Of a stretch of 64,000 nt of DNA, positions 26,770 through 34,299 are shown piece by piece. The stretch is taken from NCBI RefSeq assembly GCF_019711495.1, contig NZ_JAIGNM010000002.1:372001-436000 (forward strand), written 5' to 3'. Below the pieces are notes generated by a model. The model searched no databases and was not told where the DNA came from. It worked only from the letters and a program-made list of their open reading frames with translations. Both the position numbers and the translations under genes were made by a program. The DNA is from Qipengyuania xiamenensis (lineage in GTDB: Bacteria; Pseudomonadota; Alphaproteobacteria; Sphingomonadales; Sphingomonadaceae). Position 1 is the first letter of the stretch. Each line of letters opens with the position of its first letter.

Positions 26770-27522
26770 ATGGCAACACTACCGTTCTTAGAAACGCGTC
26801 AGGAATGGAGCCGGCGCCTTGCGCTGGCCGCAGAGCCGTGTCCCGACGATGCGCGCGGCCCGCGGGCGCTCCTGCTGCTGCGCGAATTCCTCTGGCCGCT
26901 TGAGCCGGTGAAGCGGCGTTTTTCACGGGTTGAGGTTACGCCTGCCGCCAACCCGCGCCGCGTGATGCTGCTTCCCGGTTTCGGGGCGCATCCGGTCCGC
27001 ATGCGGTGGCTTGCCCGCCAGCTTGAAAAGGCCGGCCACACCGCGAAAAGCTGGGGCATGGGCGTCAATCTCGGCGCTACTGCCGATCGCTTCGCGAAAG
27101 TCGAGGAACGGCTGGAGGACCTGTTCGAACGGCGCGGGCAGAAGATCGTGCTTGTCGGCTGGAGCCTCGGCGGCGTGATGGCCCGCGAACTCGCCAAGCG
27201 TCATCCCGACAGGATCGAGAAGGTTGTCACCATGGGTTCGCCCTTCTCGGGCAGCCCGCGTGCGAACAATGGCTGGCGCGCCTATCAGGCGATTGCAGGC
27301 CACCGCGTCGACGAGCCGGAAATCGATACGGTCGTGGCCGAAAAGCCGCCGGTGGAAACCGTCGCCATGTGGAGCCCGCGTGACGGCATCGTCCATCCGC
27401 GTTCCGCCTGTGGCCGCGCGAACGAGCGCGATCGTGCGATAGCATTGCGCTGCTCGCACATGGGCTTCGTGCTCTCCAACGAAGCGATGACCGCGCTTCT
27501 TTCGGAACTGGACCGCTCCTGA
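26770..27522 (+). CDS. Alpha/beta hydrolase
   Basis: 250 residues. After a 60-residue lead-in, the fold begins at RVMLLPGFGAHP. The nucleophile elbow is GWSLGG with Ser132, an acidic residue follows in the SPRDGIVHP segment, and the His is in RCSHMGFVLSNEAM. It looks like a lipase/esterase-type hydrolase; no signal peptide is obvious. It precedes the ATP-grasp operon by 74 bases on the same strand and could be co-transcribed with it, though that is only inference. Substrate unknown. Confidence 0.75.
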   Translation: MATLPFLETRQEWSRRLALAAEPCPDDARGPRALLLLREFLWPLEPVKRRFSRVEVTPAANPRRVMLLPGFGAHPVRMRWLARQLEKAGHTAKSWGMGVNLGATADRFAKVEERLEDLFERRGQKIVLVGWSLGGVMARELAKRHPDRIEKVVTMGSPFSGSPRANNGWRAYQAIAGHRVDEPEIDTVVAEKPPVETVAMWSPRDGIVHPRSACGRANERDRAIALRCSHMGFVLSNEAMTALLSELDRS

Positions 27523-27596
27523 ACCTTTAGTTCCCTGACGGGTGGCGTCCTGCTGCCCGATGCGTATCATGCGCGATCAGTCCATCTCGGGGGAAC

Positions 27597-29024
27597 ATGA
27601 GCGGCAACGCCGAATTTTTCGACGAAATGCGCCAGCCGGACGGCTCGGTGCGTTCTGCCTATTCGAACTATTGCGAATGGTATGACGAACAGGACCCAAA
27701 GCTCCTGCGTCGCAAGCACTCCGAGGCGGAGACCAACTTCCGCAAGACGGGCATCACCTTCAATGTCTATGGCGAGGACGAGGCGGAAGAGCGCCTCATC
27801 CCCTTCGACATGGTGCCGCGCGTCATCGATGCGCGAGAGTGGCGCCGGCTGACGCGCGGGATCGAACAGCGCGTGTCGGCTCTCAACGCCTTCATGCACG
27901 ACCTCTATCACCGGCAGGAAATCGTACGTGCCGGCAGGCTTCCCGAACGCCTGCTGCGCAATAACGAGGCGTGGTTGCCGAACATGGTGGGCTTCACGCC
28001 GCCGGGCGGGGTCTATACCCACATCGTCGGCATCGACCTTGTCCGTACCGGGCCCGACGAATTCTACGTGCTGGAAGACAATGCCCGCACGCCATCGGGC
28101 GTCAGCTACATGCTCGAAAATCGCGAGACGATGATGGCGATGTTCCCCGAACTGTTCCTGCGCTGCCAGGTGGAACAGGTATCGGATTATCCGCGCCGCC
28201 TTGCCAAGAGCCTCGCTGCCTGCGCGCCCGACTGTGCCGAAGACAAGCCGGTGGTCGCGGTTCTGACGCCGGGCATCTACAATTCCGCCTATTTCGAACA
28301 CGCTTTCCTCGCCGACCAGATGGGTGCCGAACTCGTCGAGGGCAGCGACCTGCGCGTCGTGGATGGCCGCGTCGCGATGCGCACCACCTGCGGATACAAG
28401 GCGGTCGACGTGATCTATCGCCGGGTCGATGACGAATTCCTCGATCCGCTCACGTTCAACTCGGACAGCGTGCTGGGTGTGCCCGGTATCATGGACGTCT
28501 ACCGCTCAGGCGGCGTGACGATCGCCAATGCCCCGGGTACCGGTGTGTGCGACGATAAGGCGATCTATTCCTTCATGCCCGAGATCGTGGAGTTCTACAC
28601 CGGCGAGAAGCCGCTCCTGCCCAATGTCGAGACTTGGCGCTGTGCAGAGGAAGACAGCCTCAAATACGTGCTCGACAACCTTGCCGAACTGGTCGTGAAG
28701 GAAGTGCACGGATCGGGCGGTTACGGAATGCTCGTGGGTCCCGCTTCGACCAAGAAGCAGATCGAGGAATTCCGCCACAAGATCGTCGAGAACCCCGAAA
28801 ACTACATCGCGCAGCCGACGCTATCGCTGTCGACCTGCCCGGTCTTCACCAAGAAGGGCCTTGCTCCGCGTCACGTGGACCTCAGGCCCTTCGTGCTGGT
28901 TTCGCCCGACAAGATCGACATCACCCCCGGCGGGCTGACGCGTGTCGCCTTGGAAAAGGGATCGCTGGTCGTGAATTCGAGCCAGGGTGGCGGGACCAAG
29001 GATACATGGGTGCTGAAGGACTGA
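27597..29024 (+). CDS. Circularly permuted type 2 ATP-grasp protein
   Basis: 475 residues (COG2308/DUF404-DUF407). The family is an ATP-grasp ligase with permuted domain order, so it is expected to join a carboxylate to an amine, for instance in peptide formation. Visible stretches: NFRKTGITFNVYGEDEAEERLIPFDMVPRVI cut short here as FDMVPRVI, DLVRTGPDEFYVLEDNARTPSG, VKEVHGSGGYGMLVGP (ATP-binding lid area) and APRHVDLRPFVL. The reaction product is not known. It is the first gene of a four-gene operon with alpha-E, transglutaminase and Anbu proteins; the next ATG comes one base after its stop. Confidence 0.9.
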   Translation: MSGNAEFFDEMRQPDGSVRSAYSNYCEWYDEQDPKLLRRKHSEAETNFRKTGITFNVYGEDEAEERLIPFDMVPRVIDAREWRRLTRGIEQRVSALNAFMHDLYHRQEIVRAGRLPERLLRNNEAWLPNMVGFTPPGGVYTHIVGIDLVRTGPDEFYVLEDNARTPSGVSYMLENRETMMAMFPELFLRCQVEQVSDYPRRLAKSLAACAPDCAEDKPVVAVLTPGIYNSAYFEHAFLADQMGAELVEGSDLRVVDGRVAMRTTCGYKAVDVIYRRVDDEFLDPLTFNSDSVLGVPGIMDVYRSGGVTIANAPGTGVCDDKAIYSFMPEIVEFYTGEKPLLPNVETWRCAEEDSLKYVLDNLAELVVKEVHGSGGYGMLVGPASTKKQIEEFRHKIVENPENYIAQPTLSLSTCPVFTKKGLAPRHVDLRPFVLVSPDKIDITPGGLTRVALEKGSLVVNSSQGGGTKDTWVLKD

Positions 29025-29025
29025 T

Positions 29026-29970
29026 ATGCTCGGACGCACTGCAAACGGACTGTTCTGGATGTTCCGCTACCTCGAGCGGGCGGAGAATACTGCGCGCCTG
29101 CTCGATGCGGGCCTGCGCATGGCGCTTACTCGCGACCTCGTCACGGCGGAGGAGGAGTGGCGCTCGGTCATAGAGACCTCCGGCCAGCGCCAGAGCTACG
29201 AGAAAAAGCACTCGAGCTATACCGGCATGCAGGCGTGGAACTTCATGCTGCGTGAAAAGGAAAACCCCGCCAGTATTATCTGCATGTTCAGCGCGGTCCG
29301 CCAGAATGCCCGGCTGGCGCGCAATGCGATCAGCGGCGAACTGTGGGAAGCGATCAACGAAAACTGGCTCGTCATCGACGAGCAGCTGGCCAAGCCCGTT
29401 GGCGAGAACAAGGTCCTCGATGCGGTCAAGACGATCCGTCGTGCAGGCACCATGGCCCGCGGCGCGCTGACCGGATCGATGCTGCGCGAGGAGGGCTATC
29501 ACTTCGCGCAAGCCGGTATGTTCATCGAGCGGGCGGATTCCATCGCCCGCATTCTCGACATCAAGTATTACCTGCTGCTTCCGTCGCTTTCCTATGTGGG
29601 GTCGAGCCTCGACACGGGGCAATGGGACACGGTGCTGCGCTCGGTCTCGGGTGACCGCGCCTATCGCTGGCTCAATGCGGGACGCATCGATGCGCGCGGT
29701 ATTTGCGAGTTCCTGATCCTCGACGACCGTTTCCCGCGCAGCTTGGCGTTCTGCCATTCGGAACTGCGCAGCAACCTTGCGGCGCTGGCCCGGCTTCACG
29801 GCTCCGAAGGTGAAAGCAACGCATTGATGCGCGAAGCGGATACGAAGATCACTGACCTCACAATCGAGGAAATCTTCGAGCAGGGCCTGCACGAATTCCT
29901 CACCGAATTCATGTCTTCCAATGCGGCGATCGGCAATGCCATCGCCAGCGATTACAGGTTCCTAAGCTGA
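29026..29970 (+). CDS. Alpha-E domain protein
   Basis: 314 residues (COG2307, DUF403), all-helical. It begins MLGRTANGLFWMFRYLERAE, the family signature; later come AINENWLVIDEQL and FIERADSIARILDIKYYLLL. No enzymatic activity is established; it always travels with the permuted ATP-grasp protein, so it is presumed a partner or scaffold of that ligase. The gene lies one base after the ligase stop and its own stop overlaps the next ATG (TGATG), a sign of coupled translation. Confidence 0.9.
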   Translation: MLGRTANGLFWMFRYLERAENTARLLDAGLRMALTRDLVTAEEEWRSVIETSGQRQSYEKKHSSYTGMQAWNFMLREKENPASIICMFSAVRQNARLARNAISGELWEAINENWLVIDEQLAKPVGENKVLDAVKTIRRAGTMARGALTGSMLREEGYHFAQAGMFIERADSIARILDIKYYLLLPSLSYVGSSLDTGQWDTVLRSVSGDRAYRWLNAGRIDARGICEFLILDDRFPRSLAFCHSELRSNLAALARLHGSEGESNALMREADTKITDLTIEEIFEQGLHEFLTEFMSSNAAIGNAIASDYRFLS

Positions 29971-30785
29971 TGCGCCTCTCGATCCGCCATACGACCCGTT
30001 ACAGCTTCGATGCGCCGGTGGTGCATGCCCTGCAGCGGCTGCGCCTGACGCCCAAGGAAACGCAGGGTCAGGAAATTCTCGAGTGGTCGATGGACTACGA
30101 GAATGCTGCCGAAGAGCTCACCTACGAGGACCAGCATCACAATACGACCACCCTGGTTGCGGTGGAGCCGGAAGCGACCGAGGTCACCATCACCTGCCGC
30201 GGCAAGGTCGATACGCATGATCATGCAGGGGTGATCGGGCGCCATGCGGGGCACCTGCCCCTATGGAGCTTCCTTTCGCAGACGAAGCTGACGAGGCCCG
30301 GTCCCGGCATGAAGTCGCTGGTGAAGGACCTTAAAGGCTTCGAGGGCGGGCGGCTCGACATGCTGCATGAACTGTCGCGCGCGACGCTCGACCGGGTCGC
30401 ATACGAAACCGGGACTACCGGGCCCCAGACCACGGCCGAGGAAAGCTATGCGGCCAAGAGCGGCGTGTGCCAGGACCATAGCCACATTTTCATCGGCGCG
30501 GCGCGGGCACTCGATGTGCCGGCACGCTACGTTTCCGGCTACCTGATGATGAACGACCGCATCGACCAGGAAGCGACCCATGCATGGGCGGAAGCTTTCG
30601 TCGACGGGCTCGGCTGGGTCGGCTTCGACATTTCCAACGGAATAAGCCCCGACGAACGCTATGTCCGCGTTGCAACGGGACGCGATTACCGCGATGCCTC
30701 GCCGGTAACCGGAATCAGCTTCGGCAACACCTCGCAGGTGCTCGAAGTGGATGTCGCGGTCGAGCAGCAGCAAGTGCAGCAGTAA
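29970..30785 (+). CDS. Transglutaminase-like cysteine peptidase
   Basis: 271 residues (COG1305). An N-terminal beta domain (MRLSIRHTTRYSFDAPVVHA) precedes the papain-like transglutaminase core. The catalytic triad is visible: Cys167 in SGVCQDHSHIF, His204 in EATHAWAEAF and Asp220 in WVGFDISNG. Such proteins may cleave or form amide bonds. The start overlaps the alpha-E stop. Together with the ATP-grasp and Anbu genes it makes a proposed peptide-making and peptide-cutting set; the substrate is unknown. Confidence 0.9.
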   Translation: MRLSIRHTTRYSFDAPVVHALQRLRLTPKETQGQEILEWSMDYENAAEELTYEDQHHNTTTLVAVEPEATEVTITCRGKVDTHDHAGVIGRHAGHLPLWSFLSQTKLTRPGPGMKSLVKDLKGFEGGRLDMLHELSRATLDRVAYETGTTGPQTTAEESYAAKSGVCQDHSHIFIGAARALDVPARYVSGYLMMNDRIDQEATHAWAEAFVDGLGWVGFDISNGISPDERYVRVATGRDYRDASPVTGISFGNTSQVLEVDVAVEQQQVQQ

Positions 30786-30798
30786 ACGAAAGAAAACT

Positions 30799-31548
30799 AT
30801 GACTTATTGCGTGGGAATGAAGCTCGATGACGGGCTGGTCCTGATGAGCGATACCCGCACCAATTCGGGCGTCGACAATATCTCGGTGTTTCGCAAGATG
30901 TTCACCTGGCAGGTTCCGGGAGAGCGCATCATCACGCTGATGACTGCGGGTAACCTCGCCACCACGCAAGCCGTCATCAGCCAGCTGGAAGAGCGTACGA
31001 AGGCCCCCGACGAGCGCGACAACATCCTCCTCAAGACGCCGACGATGTTCCAGGTCGCCACCGAAATCGGCAATCTGATGCGGGACATCATTTCCGGGCG
31101 GCAGGACGCCAATGGCGCCAAGGGCAGGGGGCGTTTCACCGCCTCGATCATCGTGGCAGGCCAGATCAGGGGCATGGAGCCGCGCCTGTTCATGGTCTAC
31201 CCCGAGGGCAATTTCATCGAGGCGAGCCACGATACCCCGTTCTTCCAGATCGGCGAGACCAAGTACGGCCGCCCGATCATCATCCGCGGCTACGACAGCA
31301 CGATGAGCCTGGAAGATGCTGCCAAGCTGACAATGGTCAGCTTCGATTCCACGCTGAAGGCCAACCTTTCGGTCGGCCTCCCGCTCGACCTCCAGGTAAT
31401 CAAGCGCGATACCTTCGAGGCGAGCCATGAGCACCGCATCACGCATGAGGATCCCTATTTCCAGGCAATCTCGTCCAGCTGGGGCGATGCGCTGAAAAAC
31501 GCCTTTCATTCGCTGCCGGACTACTCGTTCTATCATCCGAAGGACTGA
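30799..31548 (+). CDS. Anbu (ancestral beta-subunit) proteasome-type protease
   Basis: 249 residues (COG3484). Anbu is related to HslV and proteasome beta subunits. The ATG at 30799 gives MTYCVGMKL; after Met removal Thr1 would be the nucleophile, with Asp17 in LMSDTRTN and Lys32 (FRKMF) nearby. The rest of the Ntn-hydrolase fold is seen in ITLMTAGNLATTQAVI and SIIVAGQI. It is the last gene of the ATP-grasp/alpha-E/transglutaminase operon, 13 bases after the third gene. A ring-like self-compartment is expected from family structures. No ATPase partner is encoded here. Substrates are unknown. Confidence 0.92.
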   Translation: MTYCVGMKLDDGLVLMSDTRTNSGVDNISVFRKMFTWQVPGERIITLMTAGNLATTQAVISQLEERTKAPDERDNILLKTPTMFQVATEIGNLMRDIISGRQDANGAKGRGRFTASIIVAGQIRGMEPRLFMVYPEGNFIEASHDTPFFQIGETKYGRPIIIRGYDSTMSLEDAAKLTMVSFDSTLKANLSVGLPLDLQVIKRDTFEASHEHRITHEDPYFQAISSSWGDALKNAFHSLPDYSFYHPKD

Positions 31549-31674
31549 TCGAATCCGTTTCGGATGCTAAAAAATCCCGATATTTCAGACGTTTCCCGGT
31601 AATGTTCTCAACTAGCGCCGGATCGGTATTTGTACGGAATTGGTATTCGTGCTGATTGTGCCAGTGTTCCGGCC

Positions 31675-32286
31675 ATGGAACAGACACAAGTCCTTCATAT
31701 CGTCGACAATTCCTGCCGCTCGAGGGCCGAACAGGCCCGCAAAGGCTTCGACCTCGGCCTCCATTGCGAAGTCTATGCCGATGCAGCCGAACTGATGGCG
31801 TCGCCCCCGCAGCGAGGCGTCGTGCTGGCAAGGGATGACGACGCCGAGAGCAGCGCGAGCGAAGTGCTTTCGCTGCTCTCGGAAAGATCCGCCTGGGTCC
31901 CGGTGGTCGCAACCTCGGTCGATCCGCGTCCGGGCAAGGTCGTCGAGGCGATCAAGGCCGGCGCGCTCGACTACCTTCGCCTGCCGCTGCGCGAAGAGCG
32001 GCTGCTGGCCATGGTGGCGCGTATCAGCGACGAGGCCGACGCCTATGCCGCCGCACGGCGCAAGGTCGTCGAAGCCCGTAATCGTATCGCCACGCTCTCC
32101 CCCAGAGAGCGCGAGGTTCTCGACTGGCTGGCCGAGGGACGCAGCAACAAGATGATCGCGCGCGAGCTGTGCATCAGCCCGCGGACCGTCGAAATCCACC
32201 GCGCAAACATGATGCAGAAGCTGTCGGCCACGCATGCGGCTGAGGCGGTTCGTCTTCGAATAGAGGCCGATACAACTACGTTGTAG
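31675..32286 (+). CDS. LuxR-type response regulator, copy 1
   Basis: 203 residues. The N-terminal receiver-like domain (about 1-120) begins LHIVDNSCRSRAEQA. The usual double-Asp pocket is reduced to VDN, and VLARDDD stands where the phosphoacceptor lies. The C-terminal LuxR/FixJ helix-turn-helix (about 135-200) reads LSPREREVLDWLAEGRSNKM then IARELCISPRTVEIHRANMM. The ATG at 31675 is chosen by likeness to the neighbouring paralogue. It sits after the Anbu operon with 126 bases between. A dyad overlaps its stop codon. Its signal and targets are unknown. Confidence 0.85.
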   Translation: MEQTQVLHIVDNSCRSRAEQARKGFDLGLHCEVYADAAELMASPPQRGVVLARDDDAESSASEVLSLLSERSAWVPVVATSVDPRPGKVVEAIKAGALDYLRLPLREERLLAMVARISDEADAYAAARRKVVEARNRIATLSPREREVLDWLAEGRSNKMIARELCISPRTVEIHRANMMQKLSATHAAEAVRLRIEADTTTL

Positions 32287-32290
32287 TTAA
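32276..32290 (+). promoter_or_regulatory. Inverted repeat across the stop codon of LuxR copy 1
   Basis: AACTACGTTGTAGTT is a 6-bp perfect dyad (AACTAC/GTAGTT) with 3-base centre, and includes the TAG stop. LuxR-type proteins bind similar short dyads, so it could be an operator for the downstream paralogue, but this is inference from symmetry only. Confidence 0.3.
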
Positions 32291-32304
32291 TGCTGCATTC
32301 GATC

Positions 32305-32332
32305 CAGCTCCATAATCCCAAGCATGGAGCTG
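32305..32332 (+). terminator. Hairpin after LuxR copy 1
   Basis: Perfect 9-bp stem CAGCTCCAT/ATGGAGCTG (32305-32313 and 32324-32332) with a 10-base loop, 18 bases after the stop. No T-run follows, so terminator function is uncertain. Confidence 0.5.
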
Positions 32333-32547
32333 ACGTAACTGGCGGGCTAAATCCTATATTTAGCCATGGGCATATGATGATTCCCTAATATGCATAATTG
32401 AGCAAATTGTCATAAGAAACCATTCTGAACTGGTTTATCCGGTAAATTCCATAATTGTAAAAAATAGACACATATTTAAAAATCTAGGTATTTATACGTA
32501 GTATTTTTACTTGGAACATTCAGAGGTGATCGTGTAGTAAATTACGT
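32333..32547 (+). promoter_or_regulatory. AT-rich upstream region of LuxR copy 2
   Basis: Very AT-rich for this genome: 13 of 60 bases at 32461-32520 are G or C. It contains a dyad AAACCA-8-TGGTTT (32417-32422 and 32431-32436) and several TATTTATA-like stretches. It is likely the promoter/operator region of the second regulator. The composition would suit binding by a nucleoid silencer such as MucR or Ros type, which is inference. No open frame of note was seen. Confidence 0.45.
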
Positions 32548-33177
32548 ATGGAGCACAAGGAAAAGCTACACATCGTAGATGGTTCCAGTCGTTCTCGAGC
32601 CGAACAAGCTAGGTTTGGTTTTGATCTGGGCTATCACTGTGAAGTCTACGCGGACGCGGATGAGTTGGTTCAAGCCGCTCCTTCCAAGGGCATAGTTCTG
32701 GCCAGGGATGGATGTGACTTTGGTTCAGTCGCAGGAGTGATCGAAAAGCTGAACGCGAATGGATACTGGCTGCCTGTCGTTGCTACAGGGACTGATCCAA
32801 ATCCCAGTCAAGTTGTGGCGGCAATTAAGCAAGGCGCGCTCGATTTCCTGCGTCTACCCCTGAAATCGTCTCGCCTCACCAGCATGGTCAAAGAAATCCA
32901 GCAAGAAGCCGCGGCCTATGGCGAATCCATGCGTAGGATGGCTCAGGCAAGGGTTTGCCTTGCACGTCTCTCCCCACGCGAACGAGAAATTCTCGAACTC
33001 GTGGTTGCCGGTGAAAGCAACAAGGAGATCGCTCAAGAGCTGCAAATCAGTCCGCGCACGGTCGAGGTTCACCGGTCGAGCATGATGGGTAAGCTCGGAG
33101 CACATCGAGCTGCCGAAGTCGTTCGTTTGAGGCTTGAAGCTCGGCTCGGGCCAACAGAGTTGCTGAAGGCCAGTTAA
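32548..33177 (+). CDS. LuxR-type response regulator, copy 2 (low GC)
   Basis: 209 residues, a clear paralogue of the gene upstream: the starts KLHIVDGSSRSRAEQARFGF and VLHIVDNSCRSRAEQARKGF align over the whole length. Receiver-like N-terminus with VLARDGCD; DNA-binding LuxR end LSPREREILELVVAGESNKE, IAQELQISPRTVEVHRSSMM. The codon use is unlike its neighbours: 31 of 60 bases at 32701-32760 are G/C against 44 of 60 at 31801-31860 in the paralogue. With the AT-rich upstream region this hints at transfer or a different history. It may regulate or heterodimerise with copy 1. Confidence 0.85.
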   Translation: MEHKEKLHIVDGSSRSRAEQARFGFDLGYHCEVYADADELVQAAPSKGIVLARDGCDFGSVAGVIEKLNANGYWLPVVATGTDPNPSQVVAAIKQGALDFLRLPLKSSRLTSMVKEIQQEAAAYGESMRRMAQARVCLARLSPREREILELVVAGESNKEIAQELQISPRTVEVHRSSMMGKLGAHRAAEVVRLRLEARLGPTELLKAS

Positions 33178-33189
33178 TACCGTTTCCGC

Positions 33190-33858
33190 CTATCTGCAGA
33201 AACTGCCGCTCCCGAGTTCGAGGTGCAGGTGGTCGTGATGCGCAGTGTTGTAATCCGGCCCGAGCACCGTGCCGAAGCGTTTGCAGGCACTGCGATGGAT
33301 CACGCGCAGGAACTCGCGCTCCTCTCTCGATGCGTTCCAGCCGGACTTCACGCTGATCCTGCGTCCGTCTTCCAGCACGAAGGCGCCGACATCGATCGCC
33401 TCCGCGCGCGAATGGGCAGAAAGGCGGCCGGTCCCGGCAACATTGCGACAGGAATAGCTGCCCATGGTCTCGATCCGCGCGAGCGGACTGCCGAATATCT
33501 GCCGCGCGGCGCGGTCCACGCCATATCGTGCCCAGTCGGCAAAGGAATTGGCGAGCGGGCAGGCGACTGCGCCGAGGTTGGTCACCTGCAATTCGCCCAA
33601 GTCCCCGCCGACACGGTCGAGCTGGACCGAGTTCACCGTGCTGCATCCCGCGCCGTAAAACCTGTCGGGCAGGGGAGCGAAGGCGGCTCCGCTCGATCCC
33701 AGTTCCGCGAGGCATGTGCGCGCTTCGGGTTTTTCCCACGAAGGGTCGGCAACCTGTTCGACCGGACGCGTTGAGGCCGAAGAGCGTTCTTCCGGGCTGG
33801 CGACGCAGCCGGCGAGCGCTAATGCAAGGACGGAGCAGAGGGCGATCGAACCGCGCAT
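33190..33858 (-). CDS. Extensin-like (M15-related) lipoprotein
   Basis: 222 residues. Lipobox ALALAGC (Cys18) marks an anchored envelope protein. The extensin-like C-terminal domain includes YSCRNVAGTGRLSAHSRAEA with the metal-binding His, IDVGAFVLEDG with Asp, and HHDHLHLELG at the end, a set shared with LAS-type metallopeptidases that cut peptidoglycan cross-links. Four or more Cys may form disulfides. The 3' end lies 12 bases from the LuxR copy 2 stop, tail to tail. Confidence 0.85.
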   Translation of the reverse strand: MRGSIALCSVLALALAGCVASPEERSSASTRPVEQVADPSWEKPEARTCLAELGSSGAAFAPLPDRFYGAGCSTVNSVQLDRVGGDLGELQVTNLGAVACPLANSFADWARYGVDRAARQIFGSPLARIETMGSYSCRNVAGTGRLSAHSRAEAIDVGAFVLEDGRRISVKSGWNASREEREFLRVIHRSACKRFGTVLGPDYNTAHHDHLHLELGSGSFCR

Positions 33859-33925
33859 GGTCGGGACTTTACCAGCGAATTGCTGAACATGGCGCTACCT
33901 GCGACAGGCAAAGCTGTGGGAAAGC

Positions 33926-34297
33926 CTATTCGGGCGCGGCGACCTGTTGCCACAATTCGATCTTCACGCCGTTGGGGTCGAGCAGCCAGGCGAACTTGCC
34001 ATACCCCTCGTCGACGCTGTCGAGCACATCGACGCCCTTCTCTTTGAGCTGGGCGACGAATCCATCGAGGTCATCGACCCGTAGGTTGATCATGAAGCCA
34101 CCCTTGCCGGGCTTGATATACTCGTCGTCCTTGAAGTGGCTGATCAGCGAATAGGGTTTCTCGCCGGCTTCCTCCGACCAGTCCAGTTGCGGGCCGTATT
34201 CGCCGTCGATGCCCAGCGTGTCGCGATACCAGGCCCGCGTGGCGGCGGGATCTTCCGCCACATAGAAAACGCCGCCGAGCCCGGTAATCTTCGCCAT
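33926..34297 (-). CDS. VOC-family glyoxalase/dioxygenase-like protein
   Basis: 123 residues; one vicinal-oxygen-chelate domain. It begins MAKITGLGGVFYVAEDPAAT, then RAWYRDTLGI, and ends WLLDPNGVKIELWQ with the last metal-ligand Glu. Small VOC proteins act as glyoxalases, resistance proteins or dioxygenases; the substrate is not defined. The ATG at 34297 lies 3 bases after the putP stop, so the two are likely co-transcribed. Longer starts upstream would overlap putP and are not conserved-looking. Confidence 0.8.
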   Translation of the reverse strand: MAKITGLGGVFYVAEDPAATRAWYRDTLGIDGEYGPQLDWSEEAGEKPYSLISHFKDDEYIKPGKGGFMINLRVDDLDGFVAQLKEKGVDVLDSVDEGYGKFAWLLDPNGVKIELWQQVAAPE

Positions 34298-34299
34298 GC

